Source: Lachnospiraceae bacterium
Lineage (GTDB): Bacteria > Bacillota > Clostridia > Lachnospirales > Lachnospiraceae
Assembly (NCBI GenBank): GCA_017521985.1
Contig: JAFXAZ010000078.1
Span: forward strand, 1-63,185
Reading direction: 5' to 3'
Length of the DNA stretch: 63,185 bases
Shown in pieces: positions 9,477 to 18,492 of the stretch; position 1 is the first letter of the stretch; each line of letters begins with the position of its first letter. The notes below the pieces were generated by a model, which saw nothing but the letters and a program-made list of their open reading frames with translations, was not told where the DNA came from and searched no databases. The position numbers and the translations under genes were made by a program.

Positions 9477-11624
9477 ATGAAATGTTCCATTAGTTCTATT
9501 AAAGAGGGAATTATAAGAATCAGTAAGCATGAAAATATGCCGGAAAAATATATGGAGCGATATGGCATCATTAAAATTCCGGAAAAGGAAGCGGTGGACA
9601 ATGTCGAGATAGAAGAGAATTCCGTGATTTTGCCGAGTGGTCGTAAGCTTAACTTTACGCTGCGTCCGGAGGAAGATGACACACTTTGGAATGATGAGCA
9701 GGAATATCAGCTTGAAAAATTTAAAGAATTCATGCCATGGCGCCGTAATGTAGAAGGTGCTATGGAAAATCGTCTGGAGAATGCATCTGAAGATTGGAAG
9801 GATATCATGGATGCCAGAAAATCTACCAAAAAGTTTGGCATCAGCTTTGAAATTAAAGAAAATGAAAAGTTCTACGGTTTAGGCGAAGGTAACAGAAAAC
9901 GTATTGAGCACAGAGGAAGTTCTTATCAGAACTGGCCGGTATATCAGTACAACGAAGTGGTAATTCCTTTGGTTTATACGCAGGAAAACTGGGGTGTACT
10001 TATTCTGGCAGAAGACAGACATTTTGTGGATATTGATGACCATATAAAAGGTCGCCTTACTATTCTGGGCAATCTGGACGAACTGGATATACTGATATTA
10101 TATGGTGACAGCATTAAGGATATCATTAAACTATATATTGAAGTTTCCGGCAAAAGCATGCTTTTACCTAAGTATGTATATGGACTGACCTATATTGCAC
10201 CTATGTATCAGAATCAGTTTGAAATATTAAATGATATGATGAAATATCGTGAAAAACACATTCCTGTTGATAATGTCAGTCTGGAGCCTGGATGGATGAA
10301 TAATTATTATGATTATAGCTTCGACAAGGATTGGAATTTAAGCAAATTTGATATTCATCCGTGGATGCGTAAAAGAGAGTATCCTTCTCAGTTTTTATCT
10401 GTTATGCGTAGATTCGGTTTCCATGTTGGTTTATGGAATTGCTCTTACTATGATTTGTGTGATCATGAGGAACGTCTTGTAACCGGTGTAGGACAACTTC
10501 CAAGCTGGTATGAGCATTTGAAAAAATTTGTAAATGCAGGTGTGGATGGTTTTAAGATGGATCCTTCTGATATGCTCATTCGTGTAGACCCGAATAAAAT
10601 ATATACCAATGGTAAAAGTGAGCTGGAAATGCACAATATTTCTCAGGTGCTTGTTTTGAAGCAAATGTATAAGGGCTTTACAGAACAAACCGGAAACCGT
10701 CCTTATTTACATTTTTCCGGCGGTTATACCGGTCAGCAACATTGGGGTGGTGTTACTACAGGAGATAATGGTGGAAAAGAAGGCAGCATGATTTGGCTTC
10801 TGAATCTGGCTATGTCCGGGTTTATGAATACTACTGTTGATATGGATATTTACAGTCCGGAAACAATTCATTTTGCCATGTTAGCACCTTGGGCACATCA
10901 TAATGCATGGGAAGGCTGTCGTCAGCCATGGTATGCAGGGGAGGAAAATGAACGTATTTATACGTATTATGCAAGATTAAGATATCGTTTACTTCCTTAC
11001 ATATATTCTGCTGCTATTGAGTGCCATGAAACAGGCATTCCGATGCTTAGACCGATGCCAATGGAATTCCAGGATGACAACAATTGCCTGGAACTTTCCA
11101 ATCAGTATATGTTGGGAGAATATATCTTGTTGTCAGCATTTACCGATAAGGTATATTTACCAAAAGGTGGCTGGATAGATTATTGGACCGGTGAGGAATA
11201 TGAAAGCCAGGGTGAAACGATTACCTATACTATCCCGAAGGAGCGAGGTGGTGCTTTCTTTATCAAGAAGGGAGCTATTATTCCACAGTGGTCTGACAGG
11301 GATTATGTAACACAGTATGGTGAGGAAGAGATTGCACTTCACATATATCCGAATTTCAATGAAAAGAGTACCTATGTTTTCTATGAAGATGACGGAATTT
11401 CTGTAGATTATGAAAAAAATATTTGCAGTCAAACCGAAATTTCCTGTGAATGTGTAGAGGGTAAGGTACTGGTTCATATCGGAAAACGGGAAGGTGATTA
11501 CCAGAACAAGCCTGAGAAGAGAATCTGGAAGATATATGTACATGGTTTTGATGGTAATGTTACAGTAAGCTGTGCAGAAAAAACAGCAGAAGTTGTTGTT
11601 ATTCTGGCTCCACATGAGGCATAA
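9477..11624 (+). CDS. GH31 family alpha-glycosidase
   Basis: The 715-residue protein is a GH31 retaining alpha-glycosidase (alpha-glucosidase or alpha-xylosidase type). It has the N-terminal beta-sandwich with YGLGEGNR, the TIM barrel with GFKMDPSD (predicted nucleophile Asp362) and GVTTGDNGG (predicted acid/base Asp430), and a beta-rich C-terminal region with KGGWIDYWTGE and a YEDDG motif typical of the family. The start at 9477 follows GGAGGAAAC; an in-frame ATG at 9459 would lie upstream of that ribosome site. No signal peptide is present. With the GH36-like enzyme it would trim alpha-linked side chains inside the cell. The aglycone specificity cannot be deduced. Confidence 0.87.
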   Translation: MKCSISSIKEGIIRISKHENMPEKYMERYGIIKIPEKEAVDNVEIEENSVILPSGRKLNFTLRPEEDDTLWNDEQEYQLEKFKEFMPWRRNVEGAMENRLENASEDWKDIMDARKSTKKFGISFEIKENEKFYGLGEGNRKRIEHRGSSYQNWPVYQYNEVVIPLVYTQENWGVLILAEDRHFVDIDDHIKGRLTILGNLDELDILILYGDSIKDIIKLYIEVSGKSMLLPKYVYGLTYIAPMYQNQFEILNDMMKYREKHIPVDNVSLEPGWMNNYYDYSFDKDWNLSKFDIHPWMRKREYPSQFLSVMRRFGFHVGLWNCSYYDLCDHEERLVTGVGQLPSWYEHLKKFVNAGVDGFKMDPSDMLIRVDPNKIYTNGKSELEMHNISQVLVLKQMYKGFTEQTGNRPYLHFSGGYTGQQHWGGVTTGDNGGKEGSMIWLLNLAMSGFMNTTVDMDIYSPETIHFAMLAPWAHHNAWEGCRQPWYAGEENERIYTYYARLRYRLLPYIYSAAIECHETGIPMLRPMPMEFQDDNNCLELSNQYMLGEYILLSAFTDKVYLPKGGWIDYWTGEEYESQGETITYTIPKERGGAFFIKKGAIIPQWSDRDYVTQYGEEEIALHIYPNFNEKSTYVFYEDDGISVDYEKNICSQTEISCECVEGKVLVHIGKREGDYQNKPEKRIWKIYVHGFDGNVTVSCAEKTAEVVVILAPHEA

Positions 11625-11639
11625 AGTGAAGAACGTATT

Positions 11640-12725
11640 ATGACAATTCATGAAAATTTTATAGGTGGAAATATACGAGTTTTAAAACAAGACAGCGATA
11701 TTTTCTATGTAGATAATAATTTACGTGAAACCACCTGTGACTGGTTTTACTGGGCATTCTGCGTGGAAGGTGCAGCGGGAAAAACGCTGACCTTCCAATT
11801 CAGAGATATCAGATTGGGTTATTGGGGACCTGCCGTGAGCCATGATTTATGTCATTGGGAATGGCTGTGTGTTAAAGATGGAGATTCCTTTACTTATAGC
11901 TTTGGTGAAAAAGAAGATAAGGTATATTTTGCACATCATATGCTGTATCATCCTGCGAGATTTGAAGCTTTTGTAGCAGCACATGGTTTGGAAATAAAAA
12001 CACTTGCTCTTTCAGAGAAAGGACGGCAGATTCCTTATGTGGAGTGGAACATACAACCACCAATCGTTACAAAGAAAATCCTTCTCACAGCCCGCCACCA
12101 TGCCTGTGAATCTACGGGTAATTACATTTTGGAAGGAATTCTTGATGAATTAATGAAAAAACCAATAGAAGGTTATTCCGTAATATGTGTTCCGTTTGTT
12201 GATTACGATGGTGTAGTGGATGGTGATCAGGGAAAAAATCGTTATCCACATGATCATAATCGTGATTATGAAGCAGACACCCCTGCAATTTATGCTTCTG
12301 TAGCGGCTATTCGTAAATATATTGCTGAGGAAAATGTCGCATTTGGTTTTGACTTTCATGCACCTTTCCATAGCGGAGGCGTCAGAGATACTTGTTTTAT
12401 TGTACAGAAAAGTAAAAAGGATTTAGAAAAGTTAAATAGATTTGGTGAACTGTTTGAAGAATGCGTCAGCAAAGAAACTTTTGCAAAAGATGTTTTTCTG
12501 TATGAGCATGCAAACGATTATCCTCCAGATTTTGGCTGGAATAAATCCGATGCACCTACCTTTGCGACCTGTGTGATGAAAAAAGAAACGGCAGAACTGG
12601 CCTTTACATTGGAAACAGCATATTTTGGCACAAAGCAAAATATTTTTACCGGTGAAAAGGCAATACAAACGGGACGTTGCTTTGCCAAGGCTTTGAGAAA
12701 ATATATCTGTGAATGTAATAGCTAA
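11640..12725 (+). CDS. M14-type zinc carboxypeptidase-like enzyme
   Basis: The 361-residue protein matches M14 metallocarboxypeptidases of the cytosolic (CCP-like) type, with an N-terminal beta-sandwich (about residues 1-130) before the catalytic domain. Zinc ligands are visible as HACE (His154, Glu157) and the later His of FDFHAP. HNRDYE supplies the Asn-Arg pair that normally binds the substrate carboxylate, and LETAYFG carries the expected catalytic Glu. It is therefore probably active, yet it sits inside a glycan operon, 15 bases behind the GH31 gene. M14 enzymes cleave C-terminal amino acids or, in some branches, amide-linked acyl groups. An amino-acid or acyl-amide decoration on the glycan would explain its presence; this is inference. 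No signal peptide is seen. Confidence 0.8.
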   Translation: MTIHENFIGGNIRVLKQDSDIFYVDNNLRETTCDWFYWAFCVEGAAGKTLTFQFRDIRLGYWGPAVSHDLCHWEWLCVKDGDSFTYSFGEKEDKVYFAHHMLYHPARFEAFVAAHGLEIKTLALSEKGRQIPYVEWNIQPPIVTKKILLTARHHACESTGNYILEGILDELMKKPIEGYSVICVPFVDYDGVVDGDQGKNRYPHDHNRDYEADTPAIYASVAAIRKYIAEENVAFGFDFHAPFHSGGVRDTCFIVQKSKKDLEKLNRFGELFEECVSKETFAKDVFLYEHANDYPPDFGWNKSDAPTFATCVMKKETAELAFTLETAYFGTKQNIFTGEKAIQTGRCFAKALRKYICECNS

Positions 12726-12751
12726 TCAAATTAAACGATGGAGGAGATAGA

Positions 12752-13873
12752 ATGGACGATAAAATTTGGCTTGAGCAGATTTCAGAAAAAATTAAAAAGA
12801 AAATGTTGCCTGTTACCGAAAGAACCAAAGGAAAGGTTCCATATACAACAAAAGATGGTGTATTTGATGACCGTTATGCCATAGATGACTGCTGGTGGAC
12901 CAATGGTTTTTGGGGCGGAATTATGTGGCAGATGTTCCATGCTACTGGCAAGGAAGTGTATCGCGAAACAGCACAGTGGCTGGAAGAAAAGATGGATGTA
13001 AATCTGATGAACAGTAAAGGTATGGATCATGACAGTGGCTTTAAATGGTTACCGACTGCTGTAGCAAATTACAGATTATACGGTAATACTGAATCAAAGA
13101 ACAGAGCAATGCTGGCAGCAGACAACTTAGCAGGCCGCTTTAATCCGGTGGGTAAATTTATCAGAGCGTGGAATGATGATGGAGATGCTTCCAAAGCCGG
13201 ATGGGCGATTATCGACTGCATGATGAACCTGCCTTTGCTTTATTGGGCTTGTGAAGAAACAAAAGATCCAAGATATATGCATATTGCAACCATGCATGCA
13301 GATACGGTTATGGAACATTTTGTACGTGCAGATGGTTCTGTAAAGCATATTTGTGAATTTAATCCGTTAACAGGAGAATACATAAAGTCTCAGGGAGGCC
13401 AGGGCTATGCCCACGGTTCTTCCTGGACAAGAGGTCAGGGCTGGGCACTTTACGGTTTTACCATTAGTTATATGCATACGAAAGATAAAAAGTATTTAAA
13501 TTGTGCCAAGCGTGTTGCAAATTATTTTATTGCAAACATTCCGGAGGATGGGTTGATTCCTGTAGATTTCAGACAACCGGAAGAACCCCGCAGATTGGAT
13601 ACGACAGCAGCAGCACTTGCAGCATGCGGCTTAATTGAGCTTGCAAATCATTTAATGGAAACTGACAAGAAAATATATTTAAATGCTGCAATGAAAATAT
13701 TAAGAGCACTGGATGAACATTGCTGTAACTGGTTCTTAGATACCGACAATATTTTAGAAAAAGGCTGTGCAGCATATCATTTTAAAGTACAGGAGCAGGC
13801 AATTATTTACGGTGATTATTACTTTATAGAAGCTATTTGGAAATTAACAAATCAAGAATTATTCATTTGGTAA
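12752..13873 (+). CDS. GH88 unsaturated glucuronyl hydrolase
   Basis: The 373-residue protein is a GH88 (alpha/alpha)6-barrel enzyme. GH88 hydrates the C4-C5 double bond of unsaturated uronates left by lyases and thereby releases the uronate. The predicted catalytic Asp residues are Asp94 (HDSGFKW) and Asp155 (IIDCMMN), close to positions 88 and 149 of characterised enzymes. WWTNGFWGG and HGSSWTRGQGW are further family signatures. The ribosome site GGAGGAGATAG precedes the ATG. Absence of a signal peptide places it in the cytosol. It fits directly downstream of the PL8 lyase: the lyase creates the unsaturated end and GH88 removes it. Hyaluronan-, chondroitin- and xanthan-type disaccharides are all possible substrates. 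Confidence 0.93.
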   Translation: MDDKIWLEQISEKIKKKMLPVTERTKGKVPYTTKDGVFDDRYAIDDCWWTNGFWGGIMWQMFHATGKEVYRETAQWLEEKMDVNLMNSKGMDHDSGFKWLPTAVANYRLYGNTESKNRAMLAADNLAGRFNPVGKFIRAWNDDGDASKAGWAIIDCMMNLPLLYWACEETKDPRYMHIATMHADTVMEHFVRADGSVKHICEFNPLTGEYIKSQGGQGYAHGSSWTRGQGWALYGFTISYMHTKDKKYLNCAKRVANYFIANIPEDGLIPVDFRQPEEPRRLDTTAAALAACGLIELANHLMETDKKIYLNAAMKILRALDEHCCNWFLDTDNILEKGCAAYHFKVQEQAIIYGDYYFIEAIWKLTNQELFIW

Positions 13874-13893
13874 TGAAATGGGAGGTTAGTAGT

Positions 13894-14715
13894 ATGAAAG
13901 AATACAAAGTAGAAGGACATGTTTCCAGCTTTCTTCCGGCAGATAAAAACTGGAAGTTAGTATGGAGTGATGAATTTGATGGAACAGAGTTGGATAAAAG
14001 CAAATGGGATTATCGTCTTTGTATGATGGGCAGACGTCATCACACATGGGGAACAGAAGGTGTGGAAATTGATGGAAATTCCAATGCAGTGTTTACTGTT
14101 TATGAAAAAGATGGTATGATTTGTTCTTCACAGCTGCAAACCGGTTATAACTACATGGACGCAGAGCCGGATAATGGTGCACTTTTTGATGGTGGTCTGG
14201 TATGGCCGATTGGCAAATTGCAGGAGCACAAGTTTTTACACAGATATGGCTACTATGAGTGTCGTTGCAAATTACAGCAGAAAAAAGGCTGGTGGTCCGC
14301 ATTCTGGTTACAGTCTCCGGTTATCGGTTCCAGCTTAAATCCGGAAGTTTCCGGCATTGAAAATGATATTATGGAAAGCTTTGAGCCGGGAAATTGTTTT
14401 GCTCATTATAATCATTACAATGGATACGGTGTGGATCATCAGCATGCAATCGCGGGAAATGGTATGGACCTGAACAAGGAAGAATTTCATACCTTTGGAT
14501 TGCTTTGGACAGAGGAAGGGTATACCTTCTATGTAGATGGAAAAGAAGACGGACATATTCCGGGACCAGTTTCAAAGATTCCACAGTTTATTCTTTTGAC
14601 AACAGAGGTGGATGGTTATCGTAAGGCTGAACATGCACCGACGGAAGATGCAAAGCTTGCTGTAGGTGATAAATTTATTGTGGATTATGTTCGTGTTTTT
14701 GATATAATCGAATAA
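13894..14715 (+). CDS. GH16 family glycoside hydrolase without signal peptide
   Basis: The 273-residue protein has the GH16 beta-jelly-roll signatures: WKLVWSDEFDGTELDKSKW near the N-terminus and the catalytic ExDxxE motif as ENDIME (Glu156 nucleophile, Asp158, Glu161 acid/base). GH16 enzymes cleave beta-1,3/1,4-glucans or galactans endolytically with retention. The start at 13894 follows GGGAGGTTAGT; a frame opening at 13837 would overlap the GH88 gene and has no better ribosome site. Unlike most GH16 enzymes it lacks any export signal, so it would act on imported oligosaccharides. It is the last gene before a 192-base gap. The beta-linked backbone it cleaves is unknown. Confidence 0.88.
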   Translation: MKEYKVEGHVSSFLPADKNWKLVWSDEFDGTELDKSKWDYRLCMMGRRHHTWGTEGVEIDGNSNAVFTVYEKDGMICSSQLQTGYNYMDAEPDNGALFDGGLVWPIGKLQEHKFLHRYGYYECRCKLQQKKGWWSAFWLQSPVIGSSLNPEVSGIENDIMESFEPGNCFAHYNHYNGYGVDHQHAIAGNGMDLNKEEFHTFGLLWTEEGYTFYVDGKEDGHIPGPVSKIPQFILLTTEVDGYRKAEHAPTEDAKLAVGDKFIVDYVRVFDIIE

Positions 14716-14907
14716 TTTTCTGAGCAATTTGACTATATTTTTTTTGGATGGTAAGAAAATAGAATTTCAAATAAATTTTATGCCAAAAATCCAAGAATTT
14801 GATAAAAAACCAAGAAAATGTCTCTTTAAAAATGGTTGATTCATGGCATATACTGGATGTAACAAGTGAGTCGACCGCATGTAAAAATTTAAATGGAGGG
14901 TTCCAAA
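14716..14907 (+). promoter_or_regulatory. Intergenic region with candidate promoter for the ABC transporter genes
   Basis: This 192-base A/T-rich gap separates the enzyme genes from the binding-protein gene. Two weak candidate promoters can be read: TTGACT with TAAGAA 17 bases later near its start (beginning about 14729), and a -10-like TATACT at 14849-14854 with a poor -35. No convincing terminator hairpin is seen. The region ends with the ribosome site GGAGGG upstream of the ATG at 14908. An independent promoter would allow strong expression of the binding protein, but the assignment is tentative. Confidence 0.4.
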
Positions 14908-16563
14908 ATGAAGAACAAACAATTATGGAAAAGCTTATCAGCTTGTGCTCTTGCTACAGTGTTAGTAGCTGGATGCCTGACCGGCTGTGGAAAAGAACCG
15001 GCTAATAATGAAGCAACATCTGAAAGCAAGGTCGCATCCGAACAGAGTACAGAAACAGCTCAGCCAACAGAAGAAGTAAAAGAAATCGTTGAACTTACTT
15101 ATTGGTCTGCATTGGATGCAAATACTCAGGCTTCTTTAACAAGTTTTAATGACATGGAAATGTTAAAGGTAGCACAGGAAGTTATGAGTGTGGATATTGA
15201 TTTTACACATCCTGCATCTGGTACAGAAACAGAGCAGTTTAACTTAAAAATGACAAACTTAAACTTAGAAGATGTAATGGAGTATAGCTGGGGGTCTTAT
15301 CCTGGCGGTGCATCTCAGGCGATTGCTGATGGTATCATCATTGACCTGGCTCCATATATCGAAAAAGGTTATGCTCCAAATTATAAGAAGATTTTGGATG
15401 AAAATCCACACATTGCTCAGCAGGTTACAACTGATAAAGGTGAAATCTGGGCATTTGCTCCAATCAGCCTTAATTCTGTAGACGTTACTGCAGGCTATAT
15501 TATCAGGGAAGATTTCTTAAAAGAAGTTAATATGGAGAGTCCTGTAACTATTGCTGATTGGGAAGCAGTACTTACTGCCTTCAAGGAACAGCTTGGTATT
15601 GAAAAACCTTTAACCCTTCAGACAGGGGGCTTAATTGGTGTTAATAGCTATTTTGCAGGTGCCTTCGATACATACCCAGGCTATTACTTAAGAGATGGCA
15701 AGGTACAGTATGGTTACATAGACGACAATTACAAGGAATACCTTACCACAATGGCTAAATGGTATAAAGATGGTCTTATTGACCAGGATGTTTTTGGTAA
15801 TGATACAAAAACGGTTTCCAACAATATTTTAACGGATAAGTCAGGTGCTTTCTTTGGTTATATTGGAAGCGGTATCGGTACCATTATGACCAACGCAAAA
15901 GAAACAAATCCTGATTTGAGTTTAATCGGAACCTCTTTCCCTGTTATGAAGGAAGGAGATGTTGCAAAATACATGCCTTATTCCTGGAATGTAAAGGCTG
16001 GTGGACAGGCTGCAATTACCACAAAATGTCCGGAAGAGAAAATTGAAGCCGCTATGGCTTACCTTGATTATTGGTATAGTGAAGAAGGATCTTTACTTAA
16101 GAACTTTGGTGTAGAAGGCTTAAGCTATAATATGGTAAATGGTGAACCACAGTATTCAGATGAAGTATTAAAAAATCCGGATGGACTTTCCATTGCACAT
16201 GCACTTGGTAAGTATACACGTGCATCTCAGGCTACTGTTGGTTTGATTGACCGCAGGTATTATGAGCAGTATTATCAGATTCCACAGCAGGTAGATGCTA
16301 TGAATCTTTGGAATGCAAATACAGCACCTGCTATTGAAGTAAAGCTTCCATCTATTGCCCCATCAGAAGCAGATGCAGAAGAATTAGCCGGTCTCAATGC
16401 TGCACTAAATACTTATGTACAGGAAGAATCTACAAAGTTCATTATGGGACTTCGCGGTCTGGATGAATTTGATGATTTTGTTGCTACCTTAAAGAACTCT
16501 TACAATGTTGAGAGAGCATTGGAAATCCAGCAGGCAGCATACGAAGCATATATTTCAAAATAA
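14908..16563 (+). CDS. Sugar ABC transporter lipoprotein binding protein (LplA type)
   Basis: The 551-residue protein starts with a lipoprotein signal peptide: basic start MKNKQLWK, a hydrophobic core and overlapping lipobox candidates LVAGC and CLTGC near residues 22-27, followed by a Ser/Thr/Glu linker. The body matches family-1 extracellular solute-binding proteins of the large LplA group (ELTYWSALDANT start). It binds an oligosaccharide outside the membrane and delivers it to the two permeases encoded next. The ATG at 14908 follows GGAGGG with good spacing. No ATPase gene is present in the locus; in this family a shared MsmK-type ATPase encoded elsewhere usually energises transport, which is family knowledge rather than something seen here. 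Confidence 0.92.
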   Translation: MKNKQLWKSLSACALATVLVAGCLTGCGKEPANNEATSESKVASEQSTETAQPTEEVKEIVELTYWSALDANTQASLTSFNDMEMLKVAQEVMSVDIDFTHPASGTETEQFNLKMTNLNLEDVMEYSWGSYPGGASQAIADGIIIDLAPYIEKGYAPNYKKILDENPHIAQQVTTDKGEIWAFAPISLNSVDVTAGYIIREDFLKEVNMESPVTIADWEAVLTAFKEQLGIEKPLTLQTGGLIGVNSYFAGAFDTYPGYYLRDGKVQYGYIDDNYKEYLTTMAKWYKDGLIDQDVFGNDTKTVSNNILTDKSGAFFGYIGSGIGTIMTNAKETNPDLSLIGTSFPVMKEGDVAKYMPYSWNVKAGGQAAITTKCPEEKIEAAMAYLDYWYSEEGSLLKNFGVEGLSYNMVNGEPQYSDEVLKNPDGLSIAHALGKYTRASQATVGLIDRRYYEQYYQIPQQVDAMNLWNANTAPAIEVKLPSIAPSEADAEELAGLNAALNTYVQEESTKFIMGLRGLDEFDDFVATLKNSYNVERALEIQQAAYEAYISK

Positions 16564-16591
16564 TATTTTCCTTAAATAATAATTTAATTCG

Positions 16592-16613
16592 GAGGGTGTC
16601 AAATGGCACCCTC
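16592..16613 (+). promoter_or_regulatory. Hairpin between binding-protein and permease genes
   Basis: GAGGGTGTC at 16592-16600 pairs with GGCACCCTC at 16605-16613 around a four-base AAAT loop, giving nine pairs with one G-U. No run of T follows, so it is not a classic terminator. It lies in the 93-base gap after the binding-protein gene. Such structures often stabilise the upstream mRNA end, giving more binding protein than permease. Confidence 0.6.
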
Positions 16614-16656
16614 TGGTTATATCAGTATGATATAGACGTTAAAAGGTGGACATTAT

Positions 16657-17577
16657 ATGAAAAATAAATGGAAAAATTTAAAGCGTGAAATGAAAAAAAA
16701 CAGGCAGCTTTACTTCATTGTTTTGCCTGTTGTATTGTTTTACATTATATTTAGATACGGTCCGATGTATGGCAGTATCATTGCCTTTATGGATTATAGA
16801 CCGGCAAAGGGTTTCTTTGGAAGTGACTGGGTAGGGTTAAAGCATTTTAGTAAGTTTTTTAATGACACATATTTTTTACGCGTCATTCGAAACACCATAT
16901 TAATCAGTGTATACAGTATTGTATTCAGTATGCCTGCTGCAATTATTTTTGCATTATTAATTAATGAAATCAGAAATAGTAAATTTAAAAAGACTGTTCA
17001 GACAATAAGTTATTTACCGCATTTTGTTTCCTTGGTAGTTATTTGCGGTATGTTGAAGGAATTTTTGGGCAGTGATGGCATTATTACTTCAATATTTTCT
17101 TTTTTAGGCGGTGAACGTAAAAATCTTTTAATGGTTCCGGAATATTACAAAACCATTCATGTTGCAAGCGGTATCTGGCAGACTGTTGGATGGAATACTA
17201 TTATTTATTTGTCGGCTATGTCCTCAATTGATCAAGAACAATATGAGGCAGCAGACCTAGACGGTGCCGGAAGATTTGCAAAAATGAGGTACATTACTAT
17301 ACCTTGCATCTTGCCTACCATCACGATTATGTTTATAATGAAATTAGGACAAGTAATGAGTGTAGGTTATGAAAAAATCCTCCTTTTGTCAAATACAGCA
17401 AACCGAGAAGCTGCACAGGTAATATCCAGCTACGTTTATGACTTATCTCTGGGCGCAAGCTATCCTCAATACAGTTATTCTTCAGCAGTAGGTTTATTTA
17501 CTTCTGTTATTAATCTTCTTTTAGTAACCTTAGGAAATAAAATATGTAAAATGCTGAATGGCAGTGGACTATGGTAG
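16657..17577 (+). CDS. Sugar ABC transporter permease, LplB type
   Basis: The 306-residue membrane protein belongs to the MalF-like/LplB permease group that pairs with LplA-type binding proteins. It has an N-terminal basic segment, a first helix YFIVLPVVLFYIIF, and the RYGPMYGSIIAFMDYRPAKG signature typical of LplB proteins. The cytoplasmic coupling loop EQYEAADLDGAGRFAKMRYITIP carries the EAA motif that contacts the ATPase. About six membrane helices can be traced. The ATG follows AAAGGTGG, and the gene ends 11 bases before the second permease gene. It forms half of the membrane channel for the imported oligosaccharide. Confidence 0.93.
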   Translation: MKNKWKNLKREMKKNRQLYFIVLPVVLFYIIFRYGPMYGSIIAFMDYRPAKGFFGSDWVGLKHFSKFFNDTYFLRVIRNTILISVYSIVFSMPAAIIFALLINEIRNSKFKKTVQTISYLPHFVSLVVICGMLKEFLGSDGIITSIFSFLGGERKNLLMVPEYYKTIHVASGIWQTVGWNTIIYLSAMSSIDQEQYEAADLDGAGRFAKMRYITIPCILPTITIMFIMKLGQVMSVGYEKILLLSNTANREAAQVISSYVYDLSLGASYPQYSYSSAVGLFTSVINLLLVTLGNKICKMLNGSGLW

Positions 17578-17588
17578 GAGGTAACAGA

Positions 17589-18476
17589 ATGAAAAAAAGA
17601 ATAAAGCGTAGCCTGGGAGATAGAATATTTGATATAGTAAATACAATTTTTATGATTGGGATGATGATTATCATGCTATATCCTTTTTGGTACGTTGCCA
17701 TGGCATCCTTTAGTAATTCCAGTCATTTAATGGCGCATACCGGTATACTTTTAAAGCCACTTGATTTTACCTTGGATGCGTACAGAATGGTGGCCAAAAA
17801 TCCGAATTTAATTTCAGGATATTTAAATACAATATTAATTGTAGGAGTGGGGACATTTTCCAGTACCTTGGTAACTGCATTAGGTGCATTTGTTATGTCA
17901 AGAAAACCATTTCCATTCAAACGTATTTTAATGTTTATGATGATTTTTACCATGTATTTCAGTGGAGGCATGATACCGACATATATTTTAAATAATAATT
18001 GGCTACATCTGGGAAATAATAGATTAGTACTCATATTACCGGCTTTAGTTACTACTTATAATCTGATTATTTTAAGAACCGGCTTTGAGGCAATTCCAGA
18101 TTCTTTGGAGGAATCAGCCAAGCTGGATGGTGCTAAGGATATAACTATTTTATTTAAAATTATAATTCCGGTGGCAATGCCTTCTATAGCGGTCATTATT
18201 CTTTATTATGCCGTAGGCTATTGGAATTCATGGTTTGAGGCAAGCATTTATATGACAGACAGAAGTAAATATCCACTTCAGGTTATTTTACGTGAAATAC
18301 TTATTATGAACAGCACCGCAGAAATGGGAGCCGGTGAAGGAGGCAATGCAGTTGCTATTGCGGAAAGTATAAAATACGCCACTGTTATGGTTGCCACAGT
18401 TCCTATTTTATGTATCTATCCATTTTTACAAAAGTACTTTGTAAAAGGAACTATGATTGGAGCCGTAAAAGGTTAA
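17589..18476 (+). CDS. Sugar ABC transporter permease, YtcP/LplC type
   Basis: The 295-residue protein is the MalG-like partner permease. It has about six membrane helices, FWYVAMASFSNS after the first helix, GGMIPTYILN, and the EAA-loop segment PDSLEESAKLDGAKD. The end GTMIGAVKG is characteristic of the family. The start at 17589 follows AGGAGGTAAC, which overlaps the end of the upstream gene; an upstream ATG at 17571 lies within that gene and precedes the ribosome site. It assembles with the LplB-type permease. The regulator gene follows 16 bases later. Confidence 0.93.
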   Translation: MKKRIKRSLGDRIFDIVNTIFMIGMMIIMLYPFWYVAMASFSNSSHLMAHTGILLKPLDFTLDAYRMVAKNPNLISGYLNTILIVGVGTFSSTLVTALGAFVMSRKPFPFKRILMFMMIFTMYFSGGMIPTYILNNNWLHLGNNRLVLILPALVTTYNLIILRTGFEAIPDSLEESAKLDGAKDITILFKIIIPVAMPSIAVIILYYAVGYWNSWFEASIYMTDRSKYPLQVILREILIMNSTAEMGAGEGGNAVAIAESIKYATVMVATVPILCIYPFLQKYFVKGTMIGAVKG

Positions 18477-18492
18477 TTATAGGAGTAACGAT

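Noticed and set aside
14799-15005. Short + strand frame overlapping the start of the binding-protein gene
   Set aside because: It is out of frame with the lipoprotein gene, has no ribosome site and no recognisable product.
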